DNA of 13,730 bases from positions 1 through 13,730 of the forward strand of contig CAJFUT010000170.1 in NCBI GenBank assembly GCA_904420255.1, written 5' to 3'. Origin of the DNA: an uncultured Angelakisella sp. Lineage in GTDB: Bacteria > Bacillota > Clostridia > Oscillospirales > Ruminococcaceae. The notes under the pieces were generated by a model, which saw only the letters and a list, made by a program, of their open reading frames with translations, was not told the DNA's origin and did not search any database. Shown here one piece after another: positions 1 to 5,715 of this stretch. How positions within the stretch are numbered: position 1 is the first letter of the stretch; every line of letters begins with the position of its first letter. Made by a program: the position numbers and the translations under genes.

Positions 1-86
1 GCCGCAAACAGCGGGCGGGCCGGGCCGACACCCCCCGCTGGATGCCTGTCGCCCCGCACGGGGGCCCGGGGGGGCGCCCCGGCCGC

Positions 87-148
87 TCTTTGTCACTTTC
101 TCTCGGCAGAGAAAGTGAGGCCCGGGGGCGCGTCGCGACCGGAGTAAA
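87..148 (+). repeat. Hairpin-plus-tag repeat, copy 1
   Basis: TCTTTG (87-92) is followed by a perfect 11-bp stem, TCACTTTCTCT (93-103) with AGAGAAAGTGA (108-118), closed by a CGGC loop. Sixteen bases later comes the tag GCGACCGGAGTAAA (135-148). The same arrangement recurs at 243-307 with a different stem sequence. A possible outer stem pairs 75-82 with 122-130, with one bulge. There is no T-tract, so it is not an obvious terminator. Its function and family are unknown to me. Confidence 0.7.
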
Positions 149-242
149 AACAGAAACGAACCTTGCGAAGCCAGAGAGCGGCGCACAAACTGGCGATTCG
201 CAAACCGCGCCCCACGGACAAAAAAGCCTAGCGCAGCGACAG

Positions 243-307
243 TCTTTGGTTACTTTCTTCTGATCAAGAAAGTAACATCGTCGGCGTTGCGCTGCGACCG
301 GAGTAAA
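243..307 (+). repeat. Hairpin-plus-tag repeat, copy 2
   Basis: TCTTTG (243-248) precedes a perfect 11-bp stem, GTTACTTTCTT (249-259) with AAGAAAGTAAC (266-276), with a CTGATC loop. The tag GCGACCGGAGTAAA (294-307) follows 17 bases later and is identical to the tag of copy 1. An outer 7-bp inverted repeat, CGCAGCG (232-238) with CGCTGCG (290-296), encloses the hairpin. The stem differs in sequence from copy 1 yet pairs perfectly, which suggests the structure is conserved. Confidence 0.7.
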
Positions 308-346
308 CTATTTAAGAGAAAAGCTGGCGGAGATGAAAAAGAGGTT

Positions 347-381
347 CCAAGGGGGTTACCCCTTGGTCAGTCTAAGGGGGG
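347..381 (+). promoter_or_regulatory. Leader hairpin overlapping anti-RBS sequence
   Basis: CCAAGGGG (347-354) and CCCCTTGG (359-366) form a perfect 8-bp stem with a GTTA loop. The Shine-Dalgarno stretch AAGGGGGG (374-381) of the hydrolase repeats the AAGGGG of the left arm. CCCCTT (359-364) can therefore pair with either the left arm or the ribosome binding site. The two folds exclude each other, and the local hairpin would leave the ribosome binding site free. A switching role is inference only. Confidence 0.4.
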
Positions 382-388
382 TGCCTTT

Positions 389-1711
389 ATGTCCTGGCTG
401 TTCGGCGGGCTTTACACCGTGGCGGTATTCTGCTGCGCCTGTCCCGGGGTGCTGCCGGCGGGGAACCTCTGGGCCATCCTCGCGGCGGTGCTGGGCTTCG
501 GGGCGGCCAACCTGTTCCCCCGCCCCTTTTCCCGGCGGACCCCCTCCCGGCGGCTGCGGGTCTGCGCCGGGGGCTGCCGCCTGCTGGAGATTTTTCTCCT
601 CTCCGCCTTCCTTACCTTCGGCTGGCAGCTCTCCCAGGCCTTCCGGCTGCTGCCGGAGGGGTGGCGGGAATGGGGGCTGGGGGTCCTCTGGGCGGTGCTG
701 GTGGAGGCCCTGGTTTTCTGGAACGGCATCCTCCGGGTTTACCTCACCTCGGTACAGCTGGGGATCAAGCTGCGGGTCATCGGCATCCTCTGCGGCTGGA
801 TCCCCGGCCTGAACCTCTGGGCCCTGGCACGGATCGTCCGCACCGCCGAGGAGGAGGTGCGGTTCGAGCGGGAAAAGCTCCTTCTGGACGAGGCCCGGCG
901 GGAGGAGCGGATCTGCGCCACCCGCTACCCCCTGCTGCTGGTCCACGGGGTGTTTTTCCGGGATTCCAAGGCCCTCAACTACTGGGGGCGCATCCCCGGG
1001 GAGCTGGAGAAAAACGGCGCCAGAATCTTTTACGGCAACCACCAGTCCGCCGCCTCGGTGGCGGACAGCGCCGCGGAGCTCACCGCCCGCATCCGGGAGA
1101 TCGTGGAATCCACCGGCTGCGGCAAGGTGAATATCATCGCCCACTCCAAGGGCGGGCTGGACTGCCGCTGGGCCCTGAGCCGGCTGGGGGCCGCCCCCAT
1201 GGTGGCCTCCCTCACCACCGTCAGCAGCCCCCACCGGGGCTGCATCTTCGCCGACTACCTCCTGGAGAAGATCCCCCCGCAGGTCCAGCAGTCCATGGCT
1301 GCCGGCTACAACGCCGCCCTGAAAAAGCTGGGGGACCAAAACCCGGATTTCATGGCCGCCGTGACCGACCTCACCGCCAGCGCCTGCGGAAAACGCAATT
1401 CCCTCCTGCCCCCGGACGTCCCCGGGGTATTCTGCCAGAGCGTGGGCTCCAAGCTGAACCGGGCGGTGAGCGGCAAATTCCCCCTCAACGTTTCCTACCC
1501 CCTGGTGAAGCACTTCGACGGGGACAACGACGGCCTGGTGGCGGAAACCTCCTTCCCCTGGGGGGAGAAGTACACCTTCCTCACCGTGGCCGGGAAGCGG
1601 GGCATCTCCCACGGGGACATGGTGGACCTGAACCGGGAGAACATCCCCGGCTTCGACGTCCGGGAGTTTTATGTCCAGCTGGCGGCGGACCTGAAAAACC
1701 GGGGATTGTAA
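389..1711 (+). CDS. Membrane-anchored alpha/beta hydrolase, lipase type
   Basis: This 440-residue protein probably hydrolyses ester bonds (lipase or esterase) at the membrane. The N-terminal 150 residues contain about five hydrophobic segments (near 4-20, 24-42, 64-84, 95-117, 127-148), followed by a charged, helix-prone stretch (about 153-174). The hydrolase domain starts near residue 180 with an LLLVHG oxyanion-type strand (H186-G187). The nucleophile elbow is AHSKGG with S253, and an SPHRG motif follows. NDGLV gives a likely acid D381, and SHGD gives the likely base H408, matching the Ser/Asp/His order of Pseudomonas/Burkholderia-type lipases. D410 sits two residues after the histidine, where those lipases have a calcium-ligand aspartate. 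I chose the ATG at 389 because AAGGGGGG lies 7 bases upstream. The frame is open 34 codons further, but that extension runs through the leader hairpin. The gene stands alone and converges on the feo operon. Substrate is unknown. Confidence 0.8.
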   Translation: MSWLFGGLYTVAVFCCACPGVLPAGNLWAILAAVLGFGAANLFPRPFSRRTPSRRLRVCAGGCRLLEIFLLSAFLTFGWQLSQAFRLLPEGWREWGLGVLWAVLVEALVFWNGILRVYLTSVQLGIKLRVIGILCGWIPGLNLWALARIVRTAEEEVRFEREKLLLDEARREERICATRYPLLLVHGVFFRDSKALNYWGRIPGELEKNGARIFYGNHQSAASVADSAAELTARIREIVESTGCGKVNIIAHSKGGLDCRWALSRLGAAPMVASLTTVSSPHRGCIFADYLLEKIPPQVQQSMAAGYNAALKKLGDQNPDFMAAVTDLTASACGKRNSLLPPDVPGVFCQSVGSKLNRAVSGKFPLNVSYPLVKHFDGDNDGLVAETSFPWGEKYTFLTVAGKRGISHGDMVDLNRENIPGFDVREFYVQLAADLKNRGL

Positions 1712-1745
1712 TTCCATACGGGGGCTCCCTGGAAAAGCGGATACC

Positions 1746-1781
1746 AAAAGGCGGACCAGCCATGCGGCTGGTCCGCCTTTT
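1746..1781. terminator. Bidirectional terminator between hydrolase and feo
   Basis: A perfect 16-bp stem, AAAAGGCGGACCAGCC (1746-1761) with GGCTGGTCCGCCTTTT (1766-1781), encloses an ATGC loop. It has A residues on the left flank and T residues on the right, so it can stop transcription in both directions. It sits between the convergent hydrolase gene and the feo operon. Confidence 0.9.
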
Positions 1782-1801
1782 CCCGCTTCTGCTCGGGAAA
1801 A

Positions 1802-1966
1802 CTACGGTTTTTCTTCGGGGTCCTCCCCGGCTCCCTCCTGCCGGGCAAGGCAGCCCTGGCAGCCGGCGCAGCTTCCGGAGCAGCCCCTGCCCTGGTTTTT
1901 CCGGAGGCTGCGGACCGCGAACACAACGCCGCAGCCCACCAGGAGGAGTATCACAAAATCTCCCAC
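1802..1966 (-). CDS. FeoB-associated Cys-rich membrane peptide
   Basis: This 54-residue protein begins VGDFVILLLVGCG, giving one membrane segment (about residues 4-18). A basic stretch (RSLRKNQGR) follows, then a cysteine cluster with C29, C33, C36 and C39, then an acidic tail. This is the layout of the small FeoB-associated Cys-rich proteins found next to feoB in many anaerobic Firmicutes. Their exact role is unsettled; metal handling or support of the FeoB channel has been suggested. It starts with GTG 13 bases after the feoB stop. Its ribosome binding site AAGGGGGG (1974-1981) overlaps the last two bases of the feoB stop codon, so translation is probably coupled. No upstream in-frame ATG competes. 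It is the last gene of the feo operon and ends just before the terminator at 1746-1781. Confidence 0.85.
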   Translation of the reverse strand: MGDFVILLLVGCGVVFAVRSLRKNQGRGCSGSCAGCQGCLARQEGAGEDPEEKP

Positions 1967-1979
1967 GGCCTTCCCCCCC

Positions 1980-3983
1980 TTACAGGATCAGCAGGGCCAG
2001 GCGGTACACCACAAAGGCGACGCACCAGGCCACGGTGGTCTGGGCGGCCATGATCCCCACCGCCTTGACGGTGGAGCCGTATTCCCGGCGCACCGCCGCG
2101 AAGGCCGCCACACAGGGCATATAGAGGAGTGTAAAGGTGAGGAAGGAAAAGGCCTGGGCCGGGGTGAACATCTGGGAGAGGAGGGGCACCAGCTGGGTCT
2201 GGTCGGAAGCCCCCATAAGGACGGCCAGGGTGCTCACCACCGCCTCCTTGGCGGAAAGGCCGGTGATGAGGGCGGTCCCGGCACGCCAGTCCCCAAAGCC
2301 CAGGGGGGCAAAGAGGGGGGATACGGCGGTGCCGATGGCGGCCAGCATACTGTCGGCGCTGTCCGCCACCACGTTCAGCCGGATATCCAGGGTCTGGAGG
2401 AACCAGATGGCCAGGGACGCCAGGAAAATGACGGTGAAGGCCTTATGGAGGAAGTCCTTGGCTTTCTCCCACATATGAAGGGCGATGGTTTTGGGGGACG
2501 GCAGGCGGTAGGCCGGCAGCTCCATGACAAAGGGGACCGGCTGCCCCCGGAAAAGGGTGCTTTTCAGCAGCAGGCCGTAGAGGACCGCCACCACCATCCC
2601 CATGACGTAGAGGAGGATCATCACCAGGGCGGCGTTATCCGGGAAAAAGGCGGCGGTGAAAACGGCGTAGATGGGGAGCTTGGCCGAGCAGGACATAAAG
2701 GGGGTGAGGATGATGGTCATTTTCCGGTCCCGCTGGCTGCTGAGGGTGCGGGTGGCCATAATGGCAGGCACCGAGCAGCCGAAGCCGATGAGCATGGGGA
2801 CAAAGGAGCGGCCGGAAAGGCCGATCTTCCTGAGGAGCTTATCCATGACAAAGGCCACCCGGGCCATATAGCCGCTGTCCTCCAGAAGGCTCAGGAAGAA
2901 GAACAGCACCACAATGGTGGGCAGGAAGGAAAGGACGCTCCCCACCCCGGTGAACACCCCGTCGATGATGAGGGAATGGATCACCGGGTTGATGCCGAAG
3001 GCGGTGAGGGCGGCGTCGGCCTGGCCGGTGACCCACTCGATCCCCACCGCCATCCAGTCGCTGAGGAAGGCCCCGATAAGGCCGAAGGTGAGCCAGAACA
3101 CCAGGGCCATAATCACCAGGAAGATGGGGATGGCCAGGACCTTGTGGGTCAGCAGGGCGTCGATGCGCACGCTCCGCTCCTGCTCCCGGGTTTCCCCGGG
3201 CTTATGTACCGTCAGGGCCGCCAGCCGCTCGATATAGCTGTACCGCATATCCGCCAGGGCCGCCTCCCGGTCGGTGCCCAGGGCGTCCTCCATCTCGGCG
3301 GTGATATGCTCCACCGTGTCCAGCTCGTTCTGGTTCAGTTTCAGGGCTTCCACCGTGGGCTGGTCCCCCTCGATGAGCTTGGTGGCGGCAAACCGGGCCG
3401 GAATCTTGGCCGCCGCCGCGTGGTCCTCGATGAGGTGGGTGACCCCGTGGATGGCCCGGTGGACCGGGCCGTCGCAGAAGTCCAGCTTGGCGGGGAGGAT
3501 CCGCTCCCCCGCCACCTTCTGGATCCGGGAAACCAGTTCGCTGATCCCCTGGTTCCTGGCGGCGGAGATGGGCACCACCTCCACCCCCAGCTCCCGGGAA
3601 AGGGCGGGGATATCGATGCTGCCCCCCGAGGCGGTGACCTCGTCCATCATATTGAGGGCCACCACCATGGGCAGCTGCAGCTCGATGAGCTGCAGGGTGA
3701 GGTAAAGGTTCCGCTCGATGTTGGTGGCGTCCACAATGTTGAGGATGGCGTCGGGCTTGTCCCGGATGAGGAAATCCCGGGTCACCACCTCCTCGGCGGT
3801 GTAGGGGGAAAGGGAATAGATGCCGGGCAGGTCCACCACCGTGTCCTCGGTGCGGCGCACCCGGCCCTCCTTTTTGTCCACCGTCACCCCGGGGAAATTG
3901 CCCACGTGCTGGTTGGAGCCGGTGAGCTGGTTGAAGAGGGTGGTTTTGCCGCAGTTCTGGTTGCCGATAAGCGCATAGATCAT
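1980..3983 (-). CDS. feoB: Ferrous iron transporter FeoB
   Basis: FeoB imports Fe(II) across the cytoplasmic membrane and is the main iron uptake route of many anaerobes. The 667-residue length is normal for the family. The N-terminal G domain shows G1 GNQNCGKT (7-14), a GVTVD switch region (32-36), G3 DLPG (51-54), G4 NMMD (111-114) and G5 SAA (140-142). A helical spacer follows, and then the membrane core from about residue 275. The core has the two Gate-type segments with cysteines expected in FeoB, GFGCSVPAIMATRT and SCSAKLPIYAVF. The G4 box is NMMD rather than NKxD, as is common in FeoB. The ATG at 3983 has AAGGA about 8 bases upstream. The gene lies 65 bases downstream of feoA and is followed at 13 bases by the FeoB-associated peptide. 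Confidence 0.97.
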   Translation of the reverse strand: MIYALIGNQNCGKTTLFNQLTGSNQHVGNFPGVTVDKKEGRVRRTEDTVVDLPGIYSLSPYTAEEVVTRDFLIRDKPDAILNIVDATNIERNLYLTLQLIELQLPMVVALNMMDEVTASGGSIDIPALSRELGVEVVPISAARNQGISELVSRIQKVAGERILPAKLDFCDGPVHRAIHGVTHLIEDHAAAAKIPARFAATKLIEGDQPTVEALKLNQNELDTVEHITAEMEDALGTDREAALADMRYSYIERLAALTVHKPGETREQERSVRIDALLTHKVLAIPIFLVIMALVFWLTFGLIGAFLSDWMAVGIEWVTGQADAALTAFGINPVIHSLIIDGVFTGVGSVLSFLPTIVVLFFFLSLLEDSGYMARVAFVMDKLLRKIGLSGRSFVPMLIGFGCSVPAIMATRTLSSQRDRKMTIILTPFMSCSAKLPIYAVFTAAFFPDNAALVMILLYVMGMVVAVLYGLLLKSTLFRGQPVPFVMELPAYRLPSPKTIALHMWEKAKDFLHKAFTVIFLASLAIWFLQTLDIRLNVVADSADSMLAAIGTAVSPLFAPLGFGDWRAGTALITGLSAKEAVVSTLAVLMGASDQTQLVPLLSQMFTPAQAFSFLTFTLLYMPCVAAFAAVRREYGSTVKAVGIMAAQTTVAWCVAFVVYRLALLIL

Positions 3984-4003
3984 TCTTGTATCCTTCTTTT
4001 CAT

Positions 4004-4021
4004 GTCCGGGCTCCCCCGGAC
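4004..4021. other. Hairpin in the feoA-feoB gap
   Basis: GTCCGGG (4004-4010) and CCCGGAC (4015-4021) form a 7-bp stem with a CTCC loop. On the plus strand it is followed by CTTTTT (4022-4027), so it resembles a terminator for transcription running antisense to feo. In the feo direction there is no T-tract, so it more likely acts as an mRNA-stability or processing hairpin between feoA and feoB. Confidence 0.5.
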
Positions 4022-4048
4022 CTTTTTACTAGCGGGGCCGGCCGGAAG

Positions 4049-4282
4049 TCACTGCCCGGCGTCGGGCTCCACCTGGATCTTGGCCGCCTCCTCCTTGCGG
4101 ATGGTCAGCTCGTACCCCCGCAGGCGTATCTCGATAGGGTCCCCCATGGGGGCCACCTTGCGCACCATCACCCGGGTCTTGGGGGTGAGGCCCATATCCA
4201 GGAGCCGGCGGCGCAGCACCCCTTCCCCGCCCACAACGGTGATGACTCCCCCGCTGCCGGGCTTCATTTCATCCAACGTCAC
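4049..4282 (-). CDS. feoA: Ferrous iron transport protein FeoA
   Basis: FeoA is a small cytoplasmic SH3-like protein needed for full FeoB activity. This 77-residue copy has the normal length and the family pattern: an N-terminal MTLDEMKPG stretch, the central LRRRLLDMGLTPKTRV segment (about 23-38), then PIEIRLRGYELTIRKEEAAK (49-68). The start is GTG at 4282, supported by AAAGGAGG seven bases upstream. The in-frame ATG 15 bases further on is too far from this site. It is the first gene of the feo operon, with feoB 65 bases downstream. Expression is likely iron-controlled, but no standard Fur box was recognised. Confidence 0.95.
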   Translation of the reverse strand: MTLDEMKPGSGGVITVVGGEGVLRRRLLDMGLTPKTRVMVRKVAPMGDPIEIRLRGYELTIRKEEAAKIQVEPDAGQ

Positions 4283-4297
4283 AAAAATTCCTCCTTT

Positions 4298-4329
4298 GCC
4301 GCGCCGGCTTCTTCAAAAGCCCGGGCGGC
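4298..4329 (-). promoter_or_regulatory. Stem-loop abutting the feoA ribosome binding site
   Basis: In the feoA leader, 4298-4310 and 4317-4329 form a 13-position stem with ten paired positions, two mismatches in the middle, and a six-base loop. Its base is directly adjacent to the AAAGGAGG ribosome binding site (4290-4297). It could influence feoA translation; this is inference from position alone. Confidence 0.35.
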
Positions 4330-4389
4330 GAAAAGCAGCCGGGAACCTCTCCATCCGTCAAAATTTTACGGCTTCAGACATTTTCCCGG

Positions 4390-4433
4390 TTTTGAACACA
4401 TTATAGTTTAAAATAGAAAGGTGCGCCTGTCAA
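4390..4433 (-). promoter_or_regulatory. feo promoter with overlapping inverted repeat
   Basis: On the minus strand a perfect -35 box TTGACA (4433-4428) is followed after 17 bases by TAAACT (4410-4405), matching TATAAT at four of six positions. A perfect TATAAT (4405-4400) lies five bases further on, but with a 22-base spacer. The inverted repeat TTTTGAAC (4390-4397) / GTTTAAAA (4406-4413), with one mismatch, covers the -10 area and could be an operator for an iron-responsive repressor. Confidence 0.6.
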
Positions 4434-4526
4434 CCGTAAATCCCTCCCGTACGGCGGGGGCCGCGGGTTTTTCGGGGGGCATCCCGGGGAAAGGCCCTCT
4501 GGGGGAGGGGATATGGACCAGCCGGA

Positions 4527-4582
4527 TTTTACCAGACTTTTACCGAAACGAAAAAGCAGACTTTACATAACTGCCTTATCCT
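4527..4582 (+). promoter_or_regulatory. Candidate Pho box and pst promoter
   Basis: TTTTACC occurs at 4527-4533 and again at 4538-4544, exactly 11 bases apart, and CTTTACA follows at 4561-4567, 23 bases further on. Firmicutes PhoP boxes are TTAACA-like hexamers repeated at about 11-base spacing, so this looks like a PhoP/PhoB site with one degenerate position. A plausible -10 (TATCCT, 4577-4582) follows, and no good -35 is present, as expected for an activator-dependent promoter. The regulator gene lies in the same operon, suggesting autoregulation. Confidence 0.5.
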
Positions 4583-4648
4583 GTAGGTGCAGTGAAGAAA
4601 ATGCAGACAAGAACAAGAACAAAAACACCGAAAGGATGAACCACTCTT

Positions 4649-5542
4649 ATGAAACGTATTCTTTCTCTCCTGCTGGCCGCCACCCTCTGTGTGGCCATGA
4701 CCGCCTGCGGCGGCAGCACCACCTCCGAAGCCTCCTCCTCTGCGCCCGCCTCCAGCGAGGCCGCTTCCTCCGAGGCTTCCTCCAGCAGCGAAGCCACCGC
4801 CGAACTGACCGGCACCGTCAACACCAACGGCTCCACCTCCATGGAAGATGTGATGGGCACCCTGATCGAGGCCTTCCGTGAGGTCCAGCCCGGCGTCACC
4901 GTCAACTACACCGGCTCCGGCTCCGGCGCCGGCATCACCGGCGCCCAGGAGGGCACCTGCGACATCGGCCTTGCCTCCCGGGACCTGAAGGAGGATGAAA
5001 CCGGCGTCACCCAGATCACCCTCGCCAAGGACGGCATCGCCATCATTGTCAACCCCGAGAACCCCGTCGCCGACCTGACCCTGGAGCAGATCGCCCAGCT
5101 TGCCACCGGCGAGATCACCAACTGGGCTGATGTGGGCGGCAACGACGGCCAGGTGGTCTTCATGGGCCGTGAGGCCGGCTCCGGCACCCGGGACGGCTTC
5201 GAGTCCATCACCGGCACCGAGGACGCCTGCCAGTATCAGAACGAGTACACCTCCACCGGCGAAGTGATTGCGGGGGTGGCTGCCAACCCCAACGCCATCG
5301 GCTACGCTTCCCTCTCCGCCGTTGAGGGCGATGAAACCGTCAAGGCCATCACCGTGGGCGGCGTCGCTCCCTCCGAGGCCACCGTTCTGGACGGCACCTA
5401 CGCCATCCAGCGTAACTTCAACTTCATCATCAATGAAAGCACCCCCCTCTCCGATGCCGCTCAGGCCTTCGTTGACTGGGCCACCTCCACCGATGCTTCT
5501 GAGCTGATCGCCGGCGCCGGCGCTGTGCCTGTCGCCGAATAA
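4649..5542 (+). CDS. pstS: Phosphate ABC transporter binding lipoprotein PstS
   Basis: PstS binds inorganic phosphate outside the cell and delivers it to PstCA. The 297-residue protein has a lipoprotein signal ending in VAMTAC with C20 as the lipidated cysteine. A Ser/Ala/Glu-rich linker (about 22-52) is followed by a two-lobed binding domain. Phosphate-contact motifs typical of PstS are visible: GSTS (61-64), SGSGAG (90-95), S110-R111 and REAGSGTRD (174-182). The ATG at 4649 has AAAGGA 12 bases upstream, which is a long spacing. Four of six arginines use CGT, a codon rare in the neighbouring genes, which suggests selection for high expression. It is the first gene of the pst-pho operon, with a Pho-box-like array upstream and a stem-loop after the stop. 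Confidence 0.97.
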   Translation: MKRILSLLLAATLCVAMTACGGSTTSEASSSAPASSEAASSEASSSSEATAELTGTVNTNGSTSMEDVMGTLIEAFREVQPGVTVNYTGSGSGAGITGAQEGTCDIGLASRDLKEDETGVTQITLAKDGIAIIVNPENPVADLTLEQIAQLATGEITNWADVGGNDGQVVFMGREAGSGTRDGFESITGTEDACQYQNEYTSTGEVIAGVAANPNAIGYASLSAVEGDETVKAITVGGVAPSEATVLDGTYAIQRNFNFIINESTPLSDAAQAFVDWATSTDASELIAGAGAVPVAE

Positions 5543-5568
5543 GGAAGCGATACCCCTACATGACTGCC

Positions 5569-5602
5569 GGAATGCCCCCTTGGCCTGCCGAGGGGGCACT
5601 CC
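5569..5602 (+). other. pstS-pstC intercistronic stem-loop
   Basis: TGCCCCCTTGG (5573-5583) pairs with CCGAGGGGGCA (5588-5598) around a CCTG loop, with one G-T wobble. Outside one A/C mismatch it extends by three more pairs to 5569 and 5602. No T-tract follows, so it is probably not a strict terminator. A stem here could protect the upstream pstS message or partially stop transcription, giving more PstS than PstCAB. Confidence 0.6.
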
Positions 5603-5612
5603 GTATGATAAT

Positions 5613-5640
5613 GGCTTTTGCGCCCGCCAGCCCAAAAGCC
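5613..5640 (+). other. Second stem-loop in the pstS-pstC gap
   Basis: GGCTTTTG (5613-5620) and CAAAAGCC (5633-5640) form a perfect 8-bp stem with a 12-base loop. It lies ten bases after the first stem-loop. It lacks a following T-tract. Confidence 0.45.
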
Positions 5641-5715
5641 CTGCCGGGACGAGGCCCTTCCGCTCTCTCCCGCGCCCATCCTGACTGACCCCTTTGAGAA
5701 AGGCCGGTGCTTGCC

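Larger units (their letters stand above)
1..388. other. Gene-free left end with hairpin repeats
   Basis: No credible gene is seen here. The only open frames are short, GC-driven and run through hairpins. The first 86 bases are very G/C rich, with runs of G and C that can fold on themselves. The rest holds two copies of a hairpin-plus-tag repeat (annotated separately), an unassigned 83-base stretch between them, and a leader hairpin just before the hydrolase gene. A weak promoter-like pair (TTGCGC at 287-292 and TATTTA at 309-314, 16-base spacer) overlaps the second repeat copy and could serve the hydrolase, but each box matches consensus at only about three of six positions. Confidence 0.6.
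4283..4648. other. Divergent feo/pst control region
   Basis: No gene is seen in this 366-base gap. From left to right it holds the feoA ribosome binding site and leader stem, the feo promoter reading left, a G-rich block (4456-4510) with four G-runs, and PhoP-like repeats and the pst leader reading right. The AT-rich patches coincide with the two promoter areas. Confidence 0.75.

Noticed and set aside
42..263. 73-residue open frame at the left end
   Set aside because: Translates directly through the hairpin repeat and has no ribosome binding site or homology that I recognise.
87..307. Paired hairpin repeats as the start of a CRISPR array
   Set aside because: Only two units about 156 bases apart with differing stems and no regular spacer; no cas genes nearby.
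287..388. 34-codon N-terminal extension of the hydrolase
   Set aside because: The extension crosses the repeat tag and leader hairpin and has no ribosome binding site, while the ATG at 389 has a strong one.
356..1747. 463-residue minus-strand open frame opposite the hydrolase
   Set aside because: Low-complexity Gly/Pro/Glu/His-rich translation, no ribosome binding site or domain; a shadow of a GC-rich gene.
2445..4406. 653-residue plus-strand open frame opposite feoB
   Set aside because: Gly/His/Asp-rich composition antisense to a clear FeoB, and it runs through the feo promoter; a shadow.
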